Below are positions 25,260-35,740 of a stretch of 64,000 nucleotides of DNA, one piece after another. A model generated the notes under the pieces. The model was given only the letters and a program-made list of their open reading frames with translations, did not search any database and was not told where the DNA came from. Made by a program: the position numbers and the translations under genes. Where the stretch lies: assembly GCA_946699065.1 (NCBI GenBank), contig CAMPDV010001586.1, positions 1-64,000 of the forward strand, written 5' to 3'. Position 1 is the first letter of the stretch; every line of letters starts with the position of its first letter. This stretch comes from Loxodes magnus (taxonomy: Eukaryota > Ciliophora > Karyorelictea > Loxodida > Loxodidae).

Positions 25260-26501
25260 TCACTAATTCTTCTATTCTTCTTGATAGATTATAGAAATGT
25301 CAGTTCGTCTTACGGAAGAGATATTATTTTAACTATTTAAGCGAGGATCTTCAGTTTTTTATTTTGAGCTAATTAATGATTATCTTCTGGTGGTTCTCTT
25401 TAGTCAATTAGTTTTTAGGTCTTTTGACTAATTATTATTTGTAGTTTTTTTATTTGTCTTTTCAAAGGGATTAAATTTTGTCTTCAACTCATTAAAGCCA
25501 TCTTTTAATTATTTTATATTAGGTCTTTAGTTATAGTCTAGATTGAAGCAGCTTTCCAAAAGTTTCTTCAAATCTTCATTTAAAAAAATTTCAGTTTAGA
25601 ATAGTGTGCTTAAATCCTGTTTTTGTATAAGTTAAATCAATTTTTAATTGCCTTTTATTTGATTTTCTAGAATGCTCTCGTTAAATAATTCTACGGCAAC
25701 ACAAGCAAATGCTCAAATATCACTCGCTTAATTTTCTTAATTTTAAAGTACTTCAGGAGCAGCTAAAGTTTTCTTTTTAACGTTAAATAAAGAAATCTGA
25801 AATTAAAAACTTACATAAGCTGTTTTTTAAATCTTAATGTTATAATTATCATTCAGCAAAATGTTATGGGAATCTATATTGCTATGAATAATACCAGCGT
25901 TATGAATGGAAAGGATTCTTTCAGCTATTTGGAAGAGTAAATTTAATTTCATGCTAATTCTCAATTTAGGCTAGTTCACTAAATTGGGAAATAAATTTTT
26001 GGATTTAATAAGATCGAATAAGCTTTACTTCATTTAGTAATCAGTAATTAGACAAAAGCAGTATTCATCTTCTTATTCAGTATCTATAGAAACTCCTATT
26101 AAGCTCGTAAGTTTATCGTTTATTAGACATAAATGTGAGTAACAGTAGTTATAAAACTCCTATATTATTTAATGCTGAGAAATTTAAGGACTTTAAGTAA
26201 AAATCTTAATAGCATATTCAACATTATTTATTTCTATAACAAAAACACTCTTTAAATTGTCTTTATAGAGCCTTTTCAAACTATCTAAAAATTTGTTGTT
26301 TGGAATTAACTCTTTGTATTTTCAAATTCTGATTCTTGCTCTTTCATCTTCACTTGCCCCATTTTTTCTTAAAAGTTGCCAAATATCTTCCAAAGATTTA
26401 TTTTATTGTTATAGTTATTAAATTTAATTGGTTTAATATTCATTTTTACTTTGCCTACTTTGTTTTGTATATTAAGAAATATTTTAATTAGTATTTATCA
26501 T
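25260..26501 (-). CDS. TKL-like pseudokinase (cluster member K1)
   Basis: 413 residues from ATG 26501 to TGA 25260. The N-terminal module shared by the cluster is present (SLEDIWQLLRKNGA, RIRIWKYKELIP), then a kinase fold. The glycine loop is lost (RLYKDNLKSVFV), the VAIK lysine is kept (YAIKIF), the HRD loop is degraded to IIHSNIDSHN (Asp to Asn) and DFG is missing (KIQKTAYVSF). The structural SDIWAFACVAVELFNE segment is kept, with TGA as its Trp. The C-terminal tail is Ser/Arg-rich (LKRTTRRQSLISSK). It is predicted to bind partners rather than phosphorylate. It lies directly downstream of K2 in the same frame with no TGA between, so it could also be the second half of a fused protein. Confidence 0.75.
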
Positions 26502-26531
26502 TTTAATTTTAGAATTTTCGATATCCCATTT

Positions 26532-27526
26532 TTACAATATTAATTGAAGTCTCTCTCTAAACTACTGGATATCAGGCCTTAAAAGTGGGTTATAATTGAA
26601 GCAGTCCTTCAATAAATTCTCTAATTCCTTTTCTTATTTAATTTCATCTGAAAAGTCTGGAATCTTTTGATTTCTATAGATAGAATCTTTGATTTATTTA
26701 AGTGTTTTGATGTTTGGATAAGGCAAATCCTCATTAAAGATCTCAGTTGCAACACATGCAAGAGATCAAATATCACTTTTAAATACTATTTTATGTTGAA
26801 ACATCTTTGGAGCCATTCATTATCATGATTCTTAGTCTATTAGATCTATTAAAACATAAGCTATATTTTTTACATTTATCAAGCTTAAATCTTGTAATTT
26901 AGGTTTATTATTTTCGTCTAATAAAATATTAAGGGAGCTTAAATTCTTATAAATCAGTCTTTAGATGTGAATTGCATGAACTCCTTCGGCTATTTAATTT
27001 AATAATTTAAGCTTTCTTAAAAATCTTTATTAAGATCCTTTATCGATTTTATTAAACAATCGCTAGTTTTAAATTAAATGATAAAGATTATCTTCCTACA
27101 TATAGTTAGTATAGTAGCAAAAGCAATATTAGTTTTCGTTTTTAATGTCAAATGCTACTCCTAATATTTATGAAATCATTGGATTATTTATTGATAAAAG
27201 TGCCTTGCACTCGTTATAAAATTTTTCAATTATAAGATCTTGAGATTCATAATCTTTTTATCTTAGTATTCTTAGAGTATACTCAATTTCATTTATACTT
27301 ATTATATAGGCTTCATAGTGGCCAATTTAAATTCTTTTTTACTCTTATAATCATTACTCATTAGGAATCAATTCTTCATATTCATAAATTCTTATTCTAC
27401 CTCCCTATTATTTTCTTGCTCCGTTTTCCTTCAAAAGTTGCAAAATATCTTCAATTGTAATTTTTTGATTATTTTACTATTTAGTTTAATGCAAGTCTGG
27501 CCGTTTTTGTTTAATTCAGTCTCCAT
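26532..27526 (-). CDS. TKL-like pseudokinase (cluster member K2), one homopolymer shift
   Basis: About 331 residues from ATG 27526 to a TAA at 26532. One A appears to be missing in AGTAAAATAAT near 27473, where the frame steps by one. It has the shared N-terminal module (TIEDILQLLKENGA, GGRIRIYEYEELIPNE) followed by a kinase fold. All catalytic signatures are altered: glycine loop IQIGHYEAYI, VAIK to TLRILRQK (Lys to Arg), HRD to LIYKNLSSLN, DFG to LQDLSLIN. Scaffold motifs persist (WMAPKM, SDIWSLACVATEIFNED), with both tryptophans TGA. The domain end is LQLILQ then TAA. No TGA separates it from K1, so the end is ambiguous. Confidence 0.75.
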
Positions 27527-27593
27527 AAGTTAATGTTTAATTCTTATTTTCTTGATTTTTTAAATTTTATTTACTTTATTAATTATTTGGCTA

Positions 27594-29344
27594 TCACTTT
27601 TTTTATATTTAGAGTATTTATTCTCTGAATTACTAAATATTTGGTCTTTCTTCTGGATCAAAACTAAAGGATTTTTATAGCAATTCAACTAATTAAAGTT
27701 CTTTTTTAATTTCGTTAGAGAAATCTGGGTTTTTTTTTTATTTGTATACTCAATCTTTTATTTATTCATGACCTTTAAGGTTTGGAAAAGGAATTGTTTC
27801 GTTGAATATTTCAATGGCTATGCATGCAATAGATCAAATATCGTTTTTAAGGCTTACTTTTTAATCGATAACTCTGGAGCCATTCATTAGGGTGTTCCTC
27901 TTATTTATTCAGTTTAAGTAACATCTGACTCGCAAGATAAACCAAGATCTGATATTTTTGGTTCGTCATTTTCATCCATCAAAATGTTTAGTGATTTGAC
28001 ATCTCTATGAATCAAACCTGCAGCGTGTATAACTTATATTCCCTCTGCTATTTAACCTAGCAATTTTATCTTTTTGAAAAACCTTTCTTACGAGTCTCTT
28101 TGCAAGTCTTGAAACAATTATTATTCCTTGACTATTTTGTATAAGCTATTTTTCTGCTAATAAATGGTATAATGACAAAAGATGTAATCGTCTTTTTCTG
28201 AAGTATCTATCGCAATTCCTATAATTTTTAAAATTCTGGAATGATTAATAGATAAAAGAGCCTTGCATTCATTATAAAAATCTTAAATTAGTTCCTTTTA
28301 AGTTTTTCCTTTTCTTTATTTCATTATTTTTAGAGCATAGTCAAGTCCTTCAATGTTTATTTTATAAACCTGACCATATGTTCCTTTACCTAATTCTTCT
28401 AAATATTAAAGTTCATTTTCATTTGGAACTAAGCTTTTATAATCTTTCTATAGAATACAATTTTTATATTCTTCAATAAGTTGCTGAATATCTTCCAGCG
28501 TAATTCCTTCTTTTTTTCTAATTTTTATTTTCTTTTGGTTACTTATATCAGTGACTAGTTAGTTTTATTATTATAAACATTACTAATCTTCTTCAGTCTT
28601 TTAAGTCAATTTTATTTCCCAAGACTTACCAATGCTATCATATATATTGATTTTTTCTCCGTCATATTAATATATTTTTTCTTCGAAAAATATAGGATTT
28701 TAATACGAATTTTGTCCAGGATATTTACTTTCAGAAATTAACTCAAAATAGGGATCGTCTTAATTTATTTTTAACTAATAAACTCCCTCTAGGTTTACTC
28801 CAAATAAATAGACTTCTCCTTACTGATTTCTTGCTATTTTGATTTAAGAACTATAAGGCTAATCCTTAAAAGCGATTTTTAAAACATCAAAGTTAAATCT
28901 GAGAACTTGCTGTGTGCTAATATCATTTTAAGTTAAACCGATTGCGCCTATAATTAAAAGTTGAGATTGGTTTTGAGATTCTTAAATTTAATACTTGAAT
29001 AACCTTTTTTGGCTTGATCTTAAAGTCTTTTCACTTACATCAAAATACTCAATTGTTTATTCTACTTAGTCATAAGAAAGATCTTTTGAAACTATATAAA
29101 TTAGCTCTTTATTTTGTCTTACTACTTATACCATTTCGTGACATCTTTTAGGCTCTAACATTTCCAAAGTTTAAATTACCTTTAAACTTTTTCCATCTAT
29201 CAACTAAAAGTTTCTACTGCATTATCCATTTTTTTTCCCTCCAGATAAGAAAATAAAATCTTGCGTATATAGGACAGAGCTCTCTTCATCCATCTTTATT
29301 TGGGAATTTTGCAAATGTGATTCTTCAAAAGTATTGTTTAACAT
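27594..29344 (-). CDS. Kelch-like/TKL-like protein kinase (cluster member K3), one homopolymer shift
   Basis: About 583 residues from ATG 29344 to TGA 27594. Residues ~25-250 look like kelch or beta-propeller blades (FIFLSGGKKNG, LEPKRCHEMVQV, TIEYFDVSEK, EVYLFGVNLEGVYQL). The shared linker (GITLEDIQQLIEEY, LVPNENEL) and a complete kinase domain follow: ELGKGTYGQVY, YALKIMKQ, LIHRDVKSLNILMD, KISDLGLS, RGTPQWMAPE, NDIWSIACIAIEIFNE. WMAPE and NDIW use TGA for Trp. The HRDVKS signature is typical of TKL/RLK-type kinases. One A seems missing in ATTAAAAAG near 27865. The propeller probably recruits substrates or partners; that is inference. Confidence 0.85.
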
Positions 29345-29389
29345 TATTATGCAAGTATTTTAGCTTTTTAAAAGAGATACTTATGAATT

Positions 29390-30520
29390 TCATTAATTTT
29401 TGTCTATTTGATAACTTTACTAGCTAGTAAGTGATATATATGTATTCAATCTAGTCATTAAGTATTTCGATTATCCTTAAGTATCTTCTCTTCTACTAGA
29501 GAAATTCATTCCCTCATTAAGGTTTTATGGTAAGTCATTGTTAACTGCATTGAAATGCTTTTCTTTTATTTGGTCAATTACTTATCTGAATTCTTATATT
29601 TCAGGTCTTTCCGCTGGATCGTAACTAAAGGATTATAATAATAGATTTGCTAACTGCTAATCTTATTTTATCTCTTCTGAAAACTATGGAATTTTCTTTT
29701 AAACACAAATTTAATTTACGAAATCTCCAAAATCTACATTTTAAGATTCTAATTAAGGAAAAGGAACATTCTCATTAAAGATTTCTACAGCTACACAGGC
29801 AAGTGCTCATATATCACTTTTTATGCTTATTTTATGCTAATATACTTCAGGCGCCATTCACTAAGGAGTTCCTCTTGCGTTCAAAGTAGCAGAATAATCT
29901 AAATCATTAGCTAAACCTAAATCAGCAATTTTAGGAGTATCGTTTTCATCTAATAAGATATTATAAGATTTAATGTCTCTATGAATTAGTCCAGCATTAT
30001 GAATTGCATGTACTCCTTCAGCAATTTAGCTTAATAATCTAATTTTTTTATAAAATCTTTGTGGAGAACCTGGTGGAGAATCTGGAAACAATGATTACCT
30101 TTTAATCAAGTTATATAAATTTCCTTTTTATTGATAATTCGTATAATGGCAGAAACAAAACTTTCCTTCTTCAGTAGTTTTAGTTGCAACTCCAACTATT
30201 CTTAAAACTCTGTTGTGGTTAACTGATAAAAGAGACTTGCATTCATTATAGAAATTATTAATCAACTATTGCTAAGTTTATCCTTTTTTTTGTGTCATTA
30301 TTTTAATTGCATAATCAAGCCCTTCTATATTTATTACAAACACAGCCCCATAACCCCCTTAGCCTATCTTTTTGAGCTTGTTTTAATCTCCTTCATTTAG
30401 AAATAATTAATCATAATCCCAAATCCTTATTGGACATCTTGAATCTTCACCAGCTCCATTATTTTTCAAAAGTTAAAAAATGTCTTAAACCGTGTAATCA
30501 CTTTTAACTTCTGAGTTCAT
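29390..30520 (-). CDS. TKL-like Ser/Thr protein kinase (cluster member K4), intact
   Basis: 376 residues from ATG 30520 to TGA 29390, uninterrupted. N-terminal module DYTVQDIFQLLKNNGAGE and RIWDYDQLF, then a kinase domain with all key residues: KIGQGGYGAVF, YAIKIM (Lys), LIHRDIKSYNILLD, KIADLGLA, RGTPQWMAPEVY, SDIWALACVAVEIFNE. The end of lobe C is YDPAERPEIQEF. The Trp of WMAPE (29858-29860) and of SDIW (29807-29809) are both TGA, while RIWDY uses TGG. A Ser/Thr-rich tail of about 50 codons follows. It is the most upstream gene of four tandem paralogues, which probably arose by duplication. Confidence 0.9.
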
Positions 30521-32478
30521 TTATTATAAAAATTTATATTTCTTTGAATTTAAATCAGTCTATTCAAAAAATTTTATTTGAGCTAATTCAAATTTATTGT
30601 TTATTCCTATCTTTATTATTTATAAAGCATTCTAACTTAGAAATTTAGTTTTTAAAGTCTTTATTTACATATATCTTTCATTTTAATTTCTTCGCTTTAT
30701 GATAATGCTTCTTATGCATGATATAGTAAAAGCTTAAGAAGTTTATCTTTTTTCTACATAGCTCTTAGCGTTAATTTATTGCTATATTTTAGAAATTTAG
30801 TGTCTTAGCTAACTTTTTATGCTTTCTCCCTAATCTGAGCTTATCTACTAGATTTTTATTATTTGATGTATAAAACTTTGTTTATCTAGTTTGCCATTTC
30901 TAGATACTGAGAAGAAGATGATTTCAACTAAAATGCAAGATATGATTATATTATATTAGCCTTACAACCTTCCCATAATGTATATTTAATCTCAGATGGC
31001 TCTCATAATAACATCTGACTAGCTTTTAATAATTGCTTGGTAAGTATGTAAAACTTATCTAAAATACCAGATAATAAATAGGTTCTAGTGATAGTTAATT
31101 ATCAGCAAATCTTAATTCTTAATTATCTTAAATTAACTAGTTAATATATCCTTATGAGTTAACTAAATAAGGCTTGATAACCTTCAGCTGCTTTATTAGA
31201 CTCTATTTAATATATTCTTAAATAAGTGTATCTGAAATATTTTTTTTGAGTTTATAGCGAGAAAGAAAGAGAGGAGAATTAGGCTTTAAACTAGAGTGGT
31301 AAATAAGGAAATTAAATGAATCAAAACGATATAAAATTGACAGGATCTTAAGCCTTTAATTTTGATAAATTGCATAAAATAAAGAGATTTTTTTTCAAAT
31401 TGTAAGTCTAAAATATTATATAATAATTTTACTTAAAACCAAGGATAAAAAAGAAATTAAAAGCATTAAGTACTATTATAATAATATAAGTCAAACTAAA
31501 TTTATTCAGATCTAAAATAATAAACTTTAAATCTAATTGATTGATAAATCCTTTTTGCTAATTTTCTATGGATTGGATGATTATTTAGTTTATAATAGAA
31601 CAAGAAATAAAATTAATTGGTAGAAAGATCAGCATATTAAGGTGCTGTGAAATGAAAGTGTTAATATTAAGATATTGCAATTGCTTAAATAGTTACAATG
31701 AGCAATGCTTAATCTTAGTTAGGTCTTTAAATTTAAACTAAAGAAAAGTATAAAAAGGTGCAGAAAAGAAGAGGAATAAAGTTATTTTACATTAGATAAA
31801 TTATTCCTAATTGGCTTGATTTAATTTCTATTGAAATAAATAATTAAAAGGTAAGATAATTCTACAAACCTATTAATAAAATCATCTTATTTTACGAGTT
31901 TGCTATTAAGTATTTTATAAGTCTAGAAAATCAAATAGCATCATAACTAAAAGTTTCTGATTTTTCTTGTTTATTTGAGAAAATTTTTAGTGAAAAAGGG
32001 TAAATAAAAATAAAATTTTAATCAAATCTGGATGAAATCTAGAAAATAGCTTTAATCTTCAAATACAAATAAAAAAAGTTTGGATAATGTTGTTCCATAT
32101 TAGATATTTTCATGATTAGAAGATTGCTTGAAGAAAGATATATTACTTCTAAATTAGTTCTTAAAAGAGAAAATAAAAAGAGAGTAATTAAGTATATAAC
32201 ATGTAGGAGAAAGTTTAGAAAATTTGTATAATAAGCTGGTTCTCTAATATTTTGATTTTAGAAGCGAATATGTTTGTACAAATCTATTTTCGTTTAAGGT
32301 TTTAATTGAATTACAATCTAATATAAAGACATAGTATAAATATATAAATGTAATTATATTGCTAAAAGTTAACCTATTAGAAATAACTAAGAAAGCATTA
32401 ACTCAGCAAATTTTATCCTTAACTAAATACTTTTTCATATAAGTAGATTGTTTTACTATTGCTGCACAAAAGTTTAAT
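30521..32478. other. AT-rich intergenic region
   Basis: About 2 kb upstream of the kinase cluster, presumably including its promoter. T-rich to about 31000 then A-rich. A short plus-strand frame at 31651 onward (MKVLILRYCNCLNSYN) is the only coding-looking patch and is too short to support. No RNA gene or repeat seen. Confidence 0.45.
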
Positions 32479-32503
32479 TTAAAATATAAATTTAATTAAA
32501 AAA

Positions 32504-33432
32504 ATGGTTGAAGGTTTCAAGTCAGGCTTCTATACCACCTCTTCCTAAGCCAAAAAGGAAGGGAGGAAGCAAGAAGCCAAGTCTTAATAATCTTAACAAT
32601 CTTCTCTATCACAACCTTAACCAACACTGAACTAACAACTTGGAATCTAACAAAACGAACGAAAGCCAACCTTGAAGAATATACACACGGAAACTCCAAC
32701 CTCAAGCGAGAAACAGAGGAAACAGATGAAGTCTGTTCTCCACCAGGAGGTATCAGAATTCAACCCTTCTGGCCAGATGAGCATGGAATAGCTCATCAAA
32801 GTGGTACTGAACCTCCAGGAAGAGGTCAAGAGTTTGAAGAAGGACAATGATATGCTGATGGCAAAGCTAGACCTAGCAGAAGGAATTAAGTCAAGACTTA
32901 TGTCCTAGGAAAGAAATCTTAATGCCTTTTGGAATATCTTTAAAGTCAGACTAACGAATCCTAAAATTAGCTTTAGAAACAGACTGAAATGGATAACAGA
33001 CTCAGAAAAGTAGAAGAGAAATTGTAAACTTTTAAGAAAGAGTAAAGCGAAACTGGAGCTATACAAATGGAAATCGAAGCCTATAAAGTGCAAACAAATC
33101 AAGGAAAATAATTCAAAATAAAAAAGAAATGTTTCTGCTGTGGAAGCGTATGACATTTTTATCGGAAGTGTTAGAAATTCTAATAGAAATAAAGAAACTA
33201 TTAGATAAAAGAACAACAAAAGAAGAAAAAAGAAGAAGCAAGAATTAAAGGATGTATTGCAATCCGGATGGTTCAATATACAAGATTAAGATGGAACCGA
33301 GGCAAGTTAAAGGAGGGAAAACCTGGAAAAATCCGAGTTCCCAATCTCGCTAAAATTGGGCGACTCGAACTTTTATATTTAACAGCAGGGAGCATGAACT
33401 GCTGTATTCCTGACGGGGTTGGAAATCCCTAA
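32504..33432 (+). CDS. Coiled-coil CCHC zinc-knuckle (ORF1/gag-like) protein, one homopolymer shift
   Basis: About 309 residues if one T is restored in CCTTTTGG near 32924, ending at a TAA at 33430. The N-terminal part is polar with many Q and K. The middle is a coiled coil (MSMEQLIKVVLNLQEEVKSL, then KVEEKLQTFKKEQSE). A single zinc knuckle follows, C-x2-C-x4-H-x4-C at about 33133-33174 (CFCCGSVWHFYRKC), whose Trp before His is TGA. The tail is basic (KKKKEEARIK). This layout is that of retroelement nucleic-acid chaperones (LINE ORF1p, gag). The likely role is binding element RNA. The stop assignment is uncertain because no TGA occurs in frame before the element ends. Confidence 0.7.
33334..33403 (+). 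other. Two stem-loops in the retroposon 3' part
   Basis: The first stem is CGAGTTCCCAAT (33334-33345) with ATTGGGCGACTCG (33355-33367), one mismatch and a 9-base loop. The second is ACAGCAG (33380-33386) with CTGCTGT (33397-33403). They overlap the end of the ORF and may be structures recognised by a reverse transcriptase, as in LINE 3' hairpins. Function is inferred. Confidence 0.45.
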
Positions 33433-33472
33433 AACAGAAAGCTTAAAATTAATATTATTATTAAAATATAAA

Positions 33473-34887
33473 AATCCAAATTCATTGACTTGTCTTTAAT
33501 CTAGTGATAATAAATAATAAGTTCTTAGACTAAACAACTTTTTTTGATTTAATTTCTAAAGTGATTTTTGTTGTTAAATTTGAAGAAAGAAAATAGCATA
33601 TAAAAAAAGGAAATAATACTTATAATGGATAAAAATAATAAAAAGGTAAAAGCATCTAAGATCCTTGAAATAAAGGTTTATAGTCAAATATTCTAAAATA
33701 AATATCCTTTTTTTAAAGTCAACAATTAATTTATTTATAATAATACACTATGCTTGATTTTCAATTGTGTTTTAAAATGGTAGAAATGAGAATTAATAGA
33801 TGAGATAATAATCTTTATAGATATAAATTTTCTTTTAGCTGAAATAAGTTAGATTTGAAGGAAGATAATATAGAGTAATTTTACTCTTTAGACTCTGAAT
33901 TATTAATATAGGTAATTAATTAAAAATAAATTAGTTTTTAGTCTAAGTTTAATATCTTATGCTTTTAACTAATATTAATACTCTTATCAGATAAGAAATA
34001 TTCAATTATAAAAGCTGCTGCTATAAATAACTTTAGATCTATGAAAACAATAATTAAGGCTTTATTAACTTTAGCAGCTACTAAAAAGAGATTAATGCTT
34101 AAATAAGATGAATTAAAATTATTAAGATTATAGATTAAGATATTCATATAATAAAGGCATAATAAGTTTCAAGCATCTACATTCAAATAGTTTTAAGAAT
34201 AATATGTAAGTTATCGCTAGTTATTTTTTACATAACTATTAATTCTAAATTCGATTTAGTTGTATCGCCTCTTTTTTAATCTTTATAATAAGTTAAGCAA
34301 TATAAATTTATTTATTTTATTAATAATTAATAATATATTCTAATTGGTATTTTTAGATATTTTTAAAGTTATTATTTAACCTACTTTAGATATAAACTAA
34401 TTAAGAACTTAATTATTTCATAATAAGTTAAATTTTTTATTCTAAAAGACTTAAAAATGCTTTGGTAGGTTTTATGCATAGAAGTTCTATGAAAGCATTC
34501 ATTAATAAAGTGTTTCATTTTAAGAAGATTGAACTAATGCTAGTATTTTCTCTACAATATAGCGAGTTATATATTTATTTAATTCACAATCTTTTCCTCA
34601 GTAATAGTTTCTTTTTAAAGGATATATTTATATTTAGACTATTAAAAGTAAATGAAAGGAAAAGTTAAACTTTAAGATAAGAATAATAATTAACTTAAGT
34701 TTGTTTCATATAAATTAATATTAAGCATATTTTATTTAAAAAAGGATAGAATCTTAACTATTTTGCACATTCGCTTAATCTTTTCTTCTGAATTCTAAAG
34801 GCGAAAGTTAATAGATTTTGCTTACTTTGTTAAACTTCCAATTTAAGCCTTAATTGTATGGCTTTATATGGTAAAGATAAAATTAAT
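33473..34887. other. AT-rich region, nothing recognised
   Basis: 1.4 kb of AT-rich sequence. A plus-strand patch at 34460-34680 has weak coding character in more than one frame and is not supportable. No RNA gene, repeat or element seen. Confidence 0.4.
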
Positions 34888-35252
34888 GTTTTAAATATAA
34901 TTTTTTGGTAAAGTCTCTAGAAGCGCTAGCAAGTAAAGCTCCATTTGGGCTGAAATAAATACAGTTAATAGATGATTCATGTTCTTCTAGAGTTACTATT
35001 TCTGTTAAATCTTAACTTTAATTTTAATAGCTAAGTTGTTAGATGCACAAGCAAGAAAGATCCATCGAAGTTGAAAGAAATACAGTTTATAGTCAATTAA
35101 TGTCCTTTTTGAATTTCTATTTCTGCATAATCTTTAAAATTTTATATTTTAATAGTTGAATCTTTCAAAGAACTAGCAATAAAAAAATCATCAGAACTAA
35201 AAATCACTCTAACTACTTCATCATACTTTTAAATTGTTCTTTCCTTAGATCT
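34888..35252 (-). pseudogene. WD40-repeat gene fragment with frameshifts
   Basis: The minus strand reads as about three WD40-type blades in three frames: EVVRVIFSSDDFFIASSL and DSTIKIQNF, then GHQLTINCISFNFDGSFLA and NNLAIKI, then EEHESSINCIYFSPNGALLA and SASRDFTKKLY. Spacing and signature residues (the GH dipeptide, S-P-N/D-G, LASAS) fit WD40. Two frame changes within ~350 bp and no flanking blades (a propeller needs about seven) indicate a truncated relic of a WD40 gene, not a working gene. Confidence 0.65.
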
Positions 35253-35446
35253 TATTTATTTTTAGTTTTAGGTATTTATAAGTTAATTTATTTCTTTAAA
35301 TTAATATTTTTCTTTTTTTAATGTTTATTCTTATTCTAGTATTTTAACTTCTTTTTAATAAGAATATTTGTTATTTGTACTATTAAACTTTTTTAAAGAT
35401 TAGTTTTCATTAATCTAAAAAAATTAAAATATTTCAACTATAAAAG

Positions 35447-35740
35447 TTTTTGGACCGGAAACTCCTTTCCGATTGCACAACCCGACGCTATCTTTTTATG
35501 GAATAACGGGGATATCATGCTGTGCTCCAGGCACAGCTGCTAGGGAGCTCCATCGCTATGAGTAGCCAGGCTTCAAGCCCCTACCAAGAGCGGATAATCT
35601 CAAAGACAGCGTTCCCTTCAGAAAATGACTCTGACCAGGGACTTTCTCAGCGACAGGAAAGGAACTTATTCCTAGCCATAAAACCAGAAAGTGTTGTCAC
35701 GAAGGTCATTCTCAGCTCCCACCATCTTTTAAATTATTAA
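35447..35740. other. GC-rich island with two hairpins
   Basis: About 290 bp far richer in G+C than its surroundings. It has a perfect stem CGGAAA/TTTCCG (35456-35471) and a perfect stem CTGTGC/GCACAG (35520-35536). A plus-strand frame opens at ATG 35522 (LGSSIAMSSQASSPYQERII). It may be a small structured retroposon or a GC-rich exon; it lies in the same frame as the large ORF at 37382-40792. Similar short GC-rich patches occur at 36154-36185 and 37035-37200. Confidence 0.4.

Larger units (their letters stand above)
32479..33472 (+). mobile_element. Small non-LTR-type retroposon coding a zinc-knuckle protein
   Basis: A block distinctly richer in G+C than its surroundings, flanked by a 12-bp direct repeat TTAAAATATAAA (32479-32490 and 33461-33472) that looks like a target-site duplication. 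The left end has a 13-base A/T leader directly before the ATG, like the LINE at 51227-57861. The right end finishes with a short ATT/TTA-type tail (about 33448-33460). It has one ORF, of the ORF1/gag type, and no reverse transcriptase. It may depend on the LINE machinery, as a LINE-derived or ORF1-only element. The repeat is AT-rich, so the boundary call is moderate. Confidence 0.55.

Noticed and set aside
25260..30520. Kinase genes as decayed pseudogenes because of in-frame TGA
   Set aside because: TGA falls only at positions where relatives have Trp or at the ends, and K4 is otherwise flawless; reassignment explains it better.
32517..33276. Three minus-strand ORFs over the zinc-knuckle element
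   Set aside because: Antisense of the coiled-coil/CCHC protein, whose motifs are unmistakable on the plus strand.
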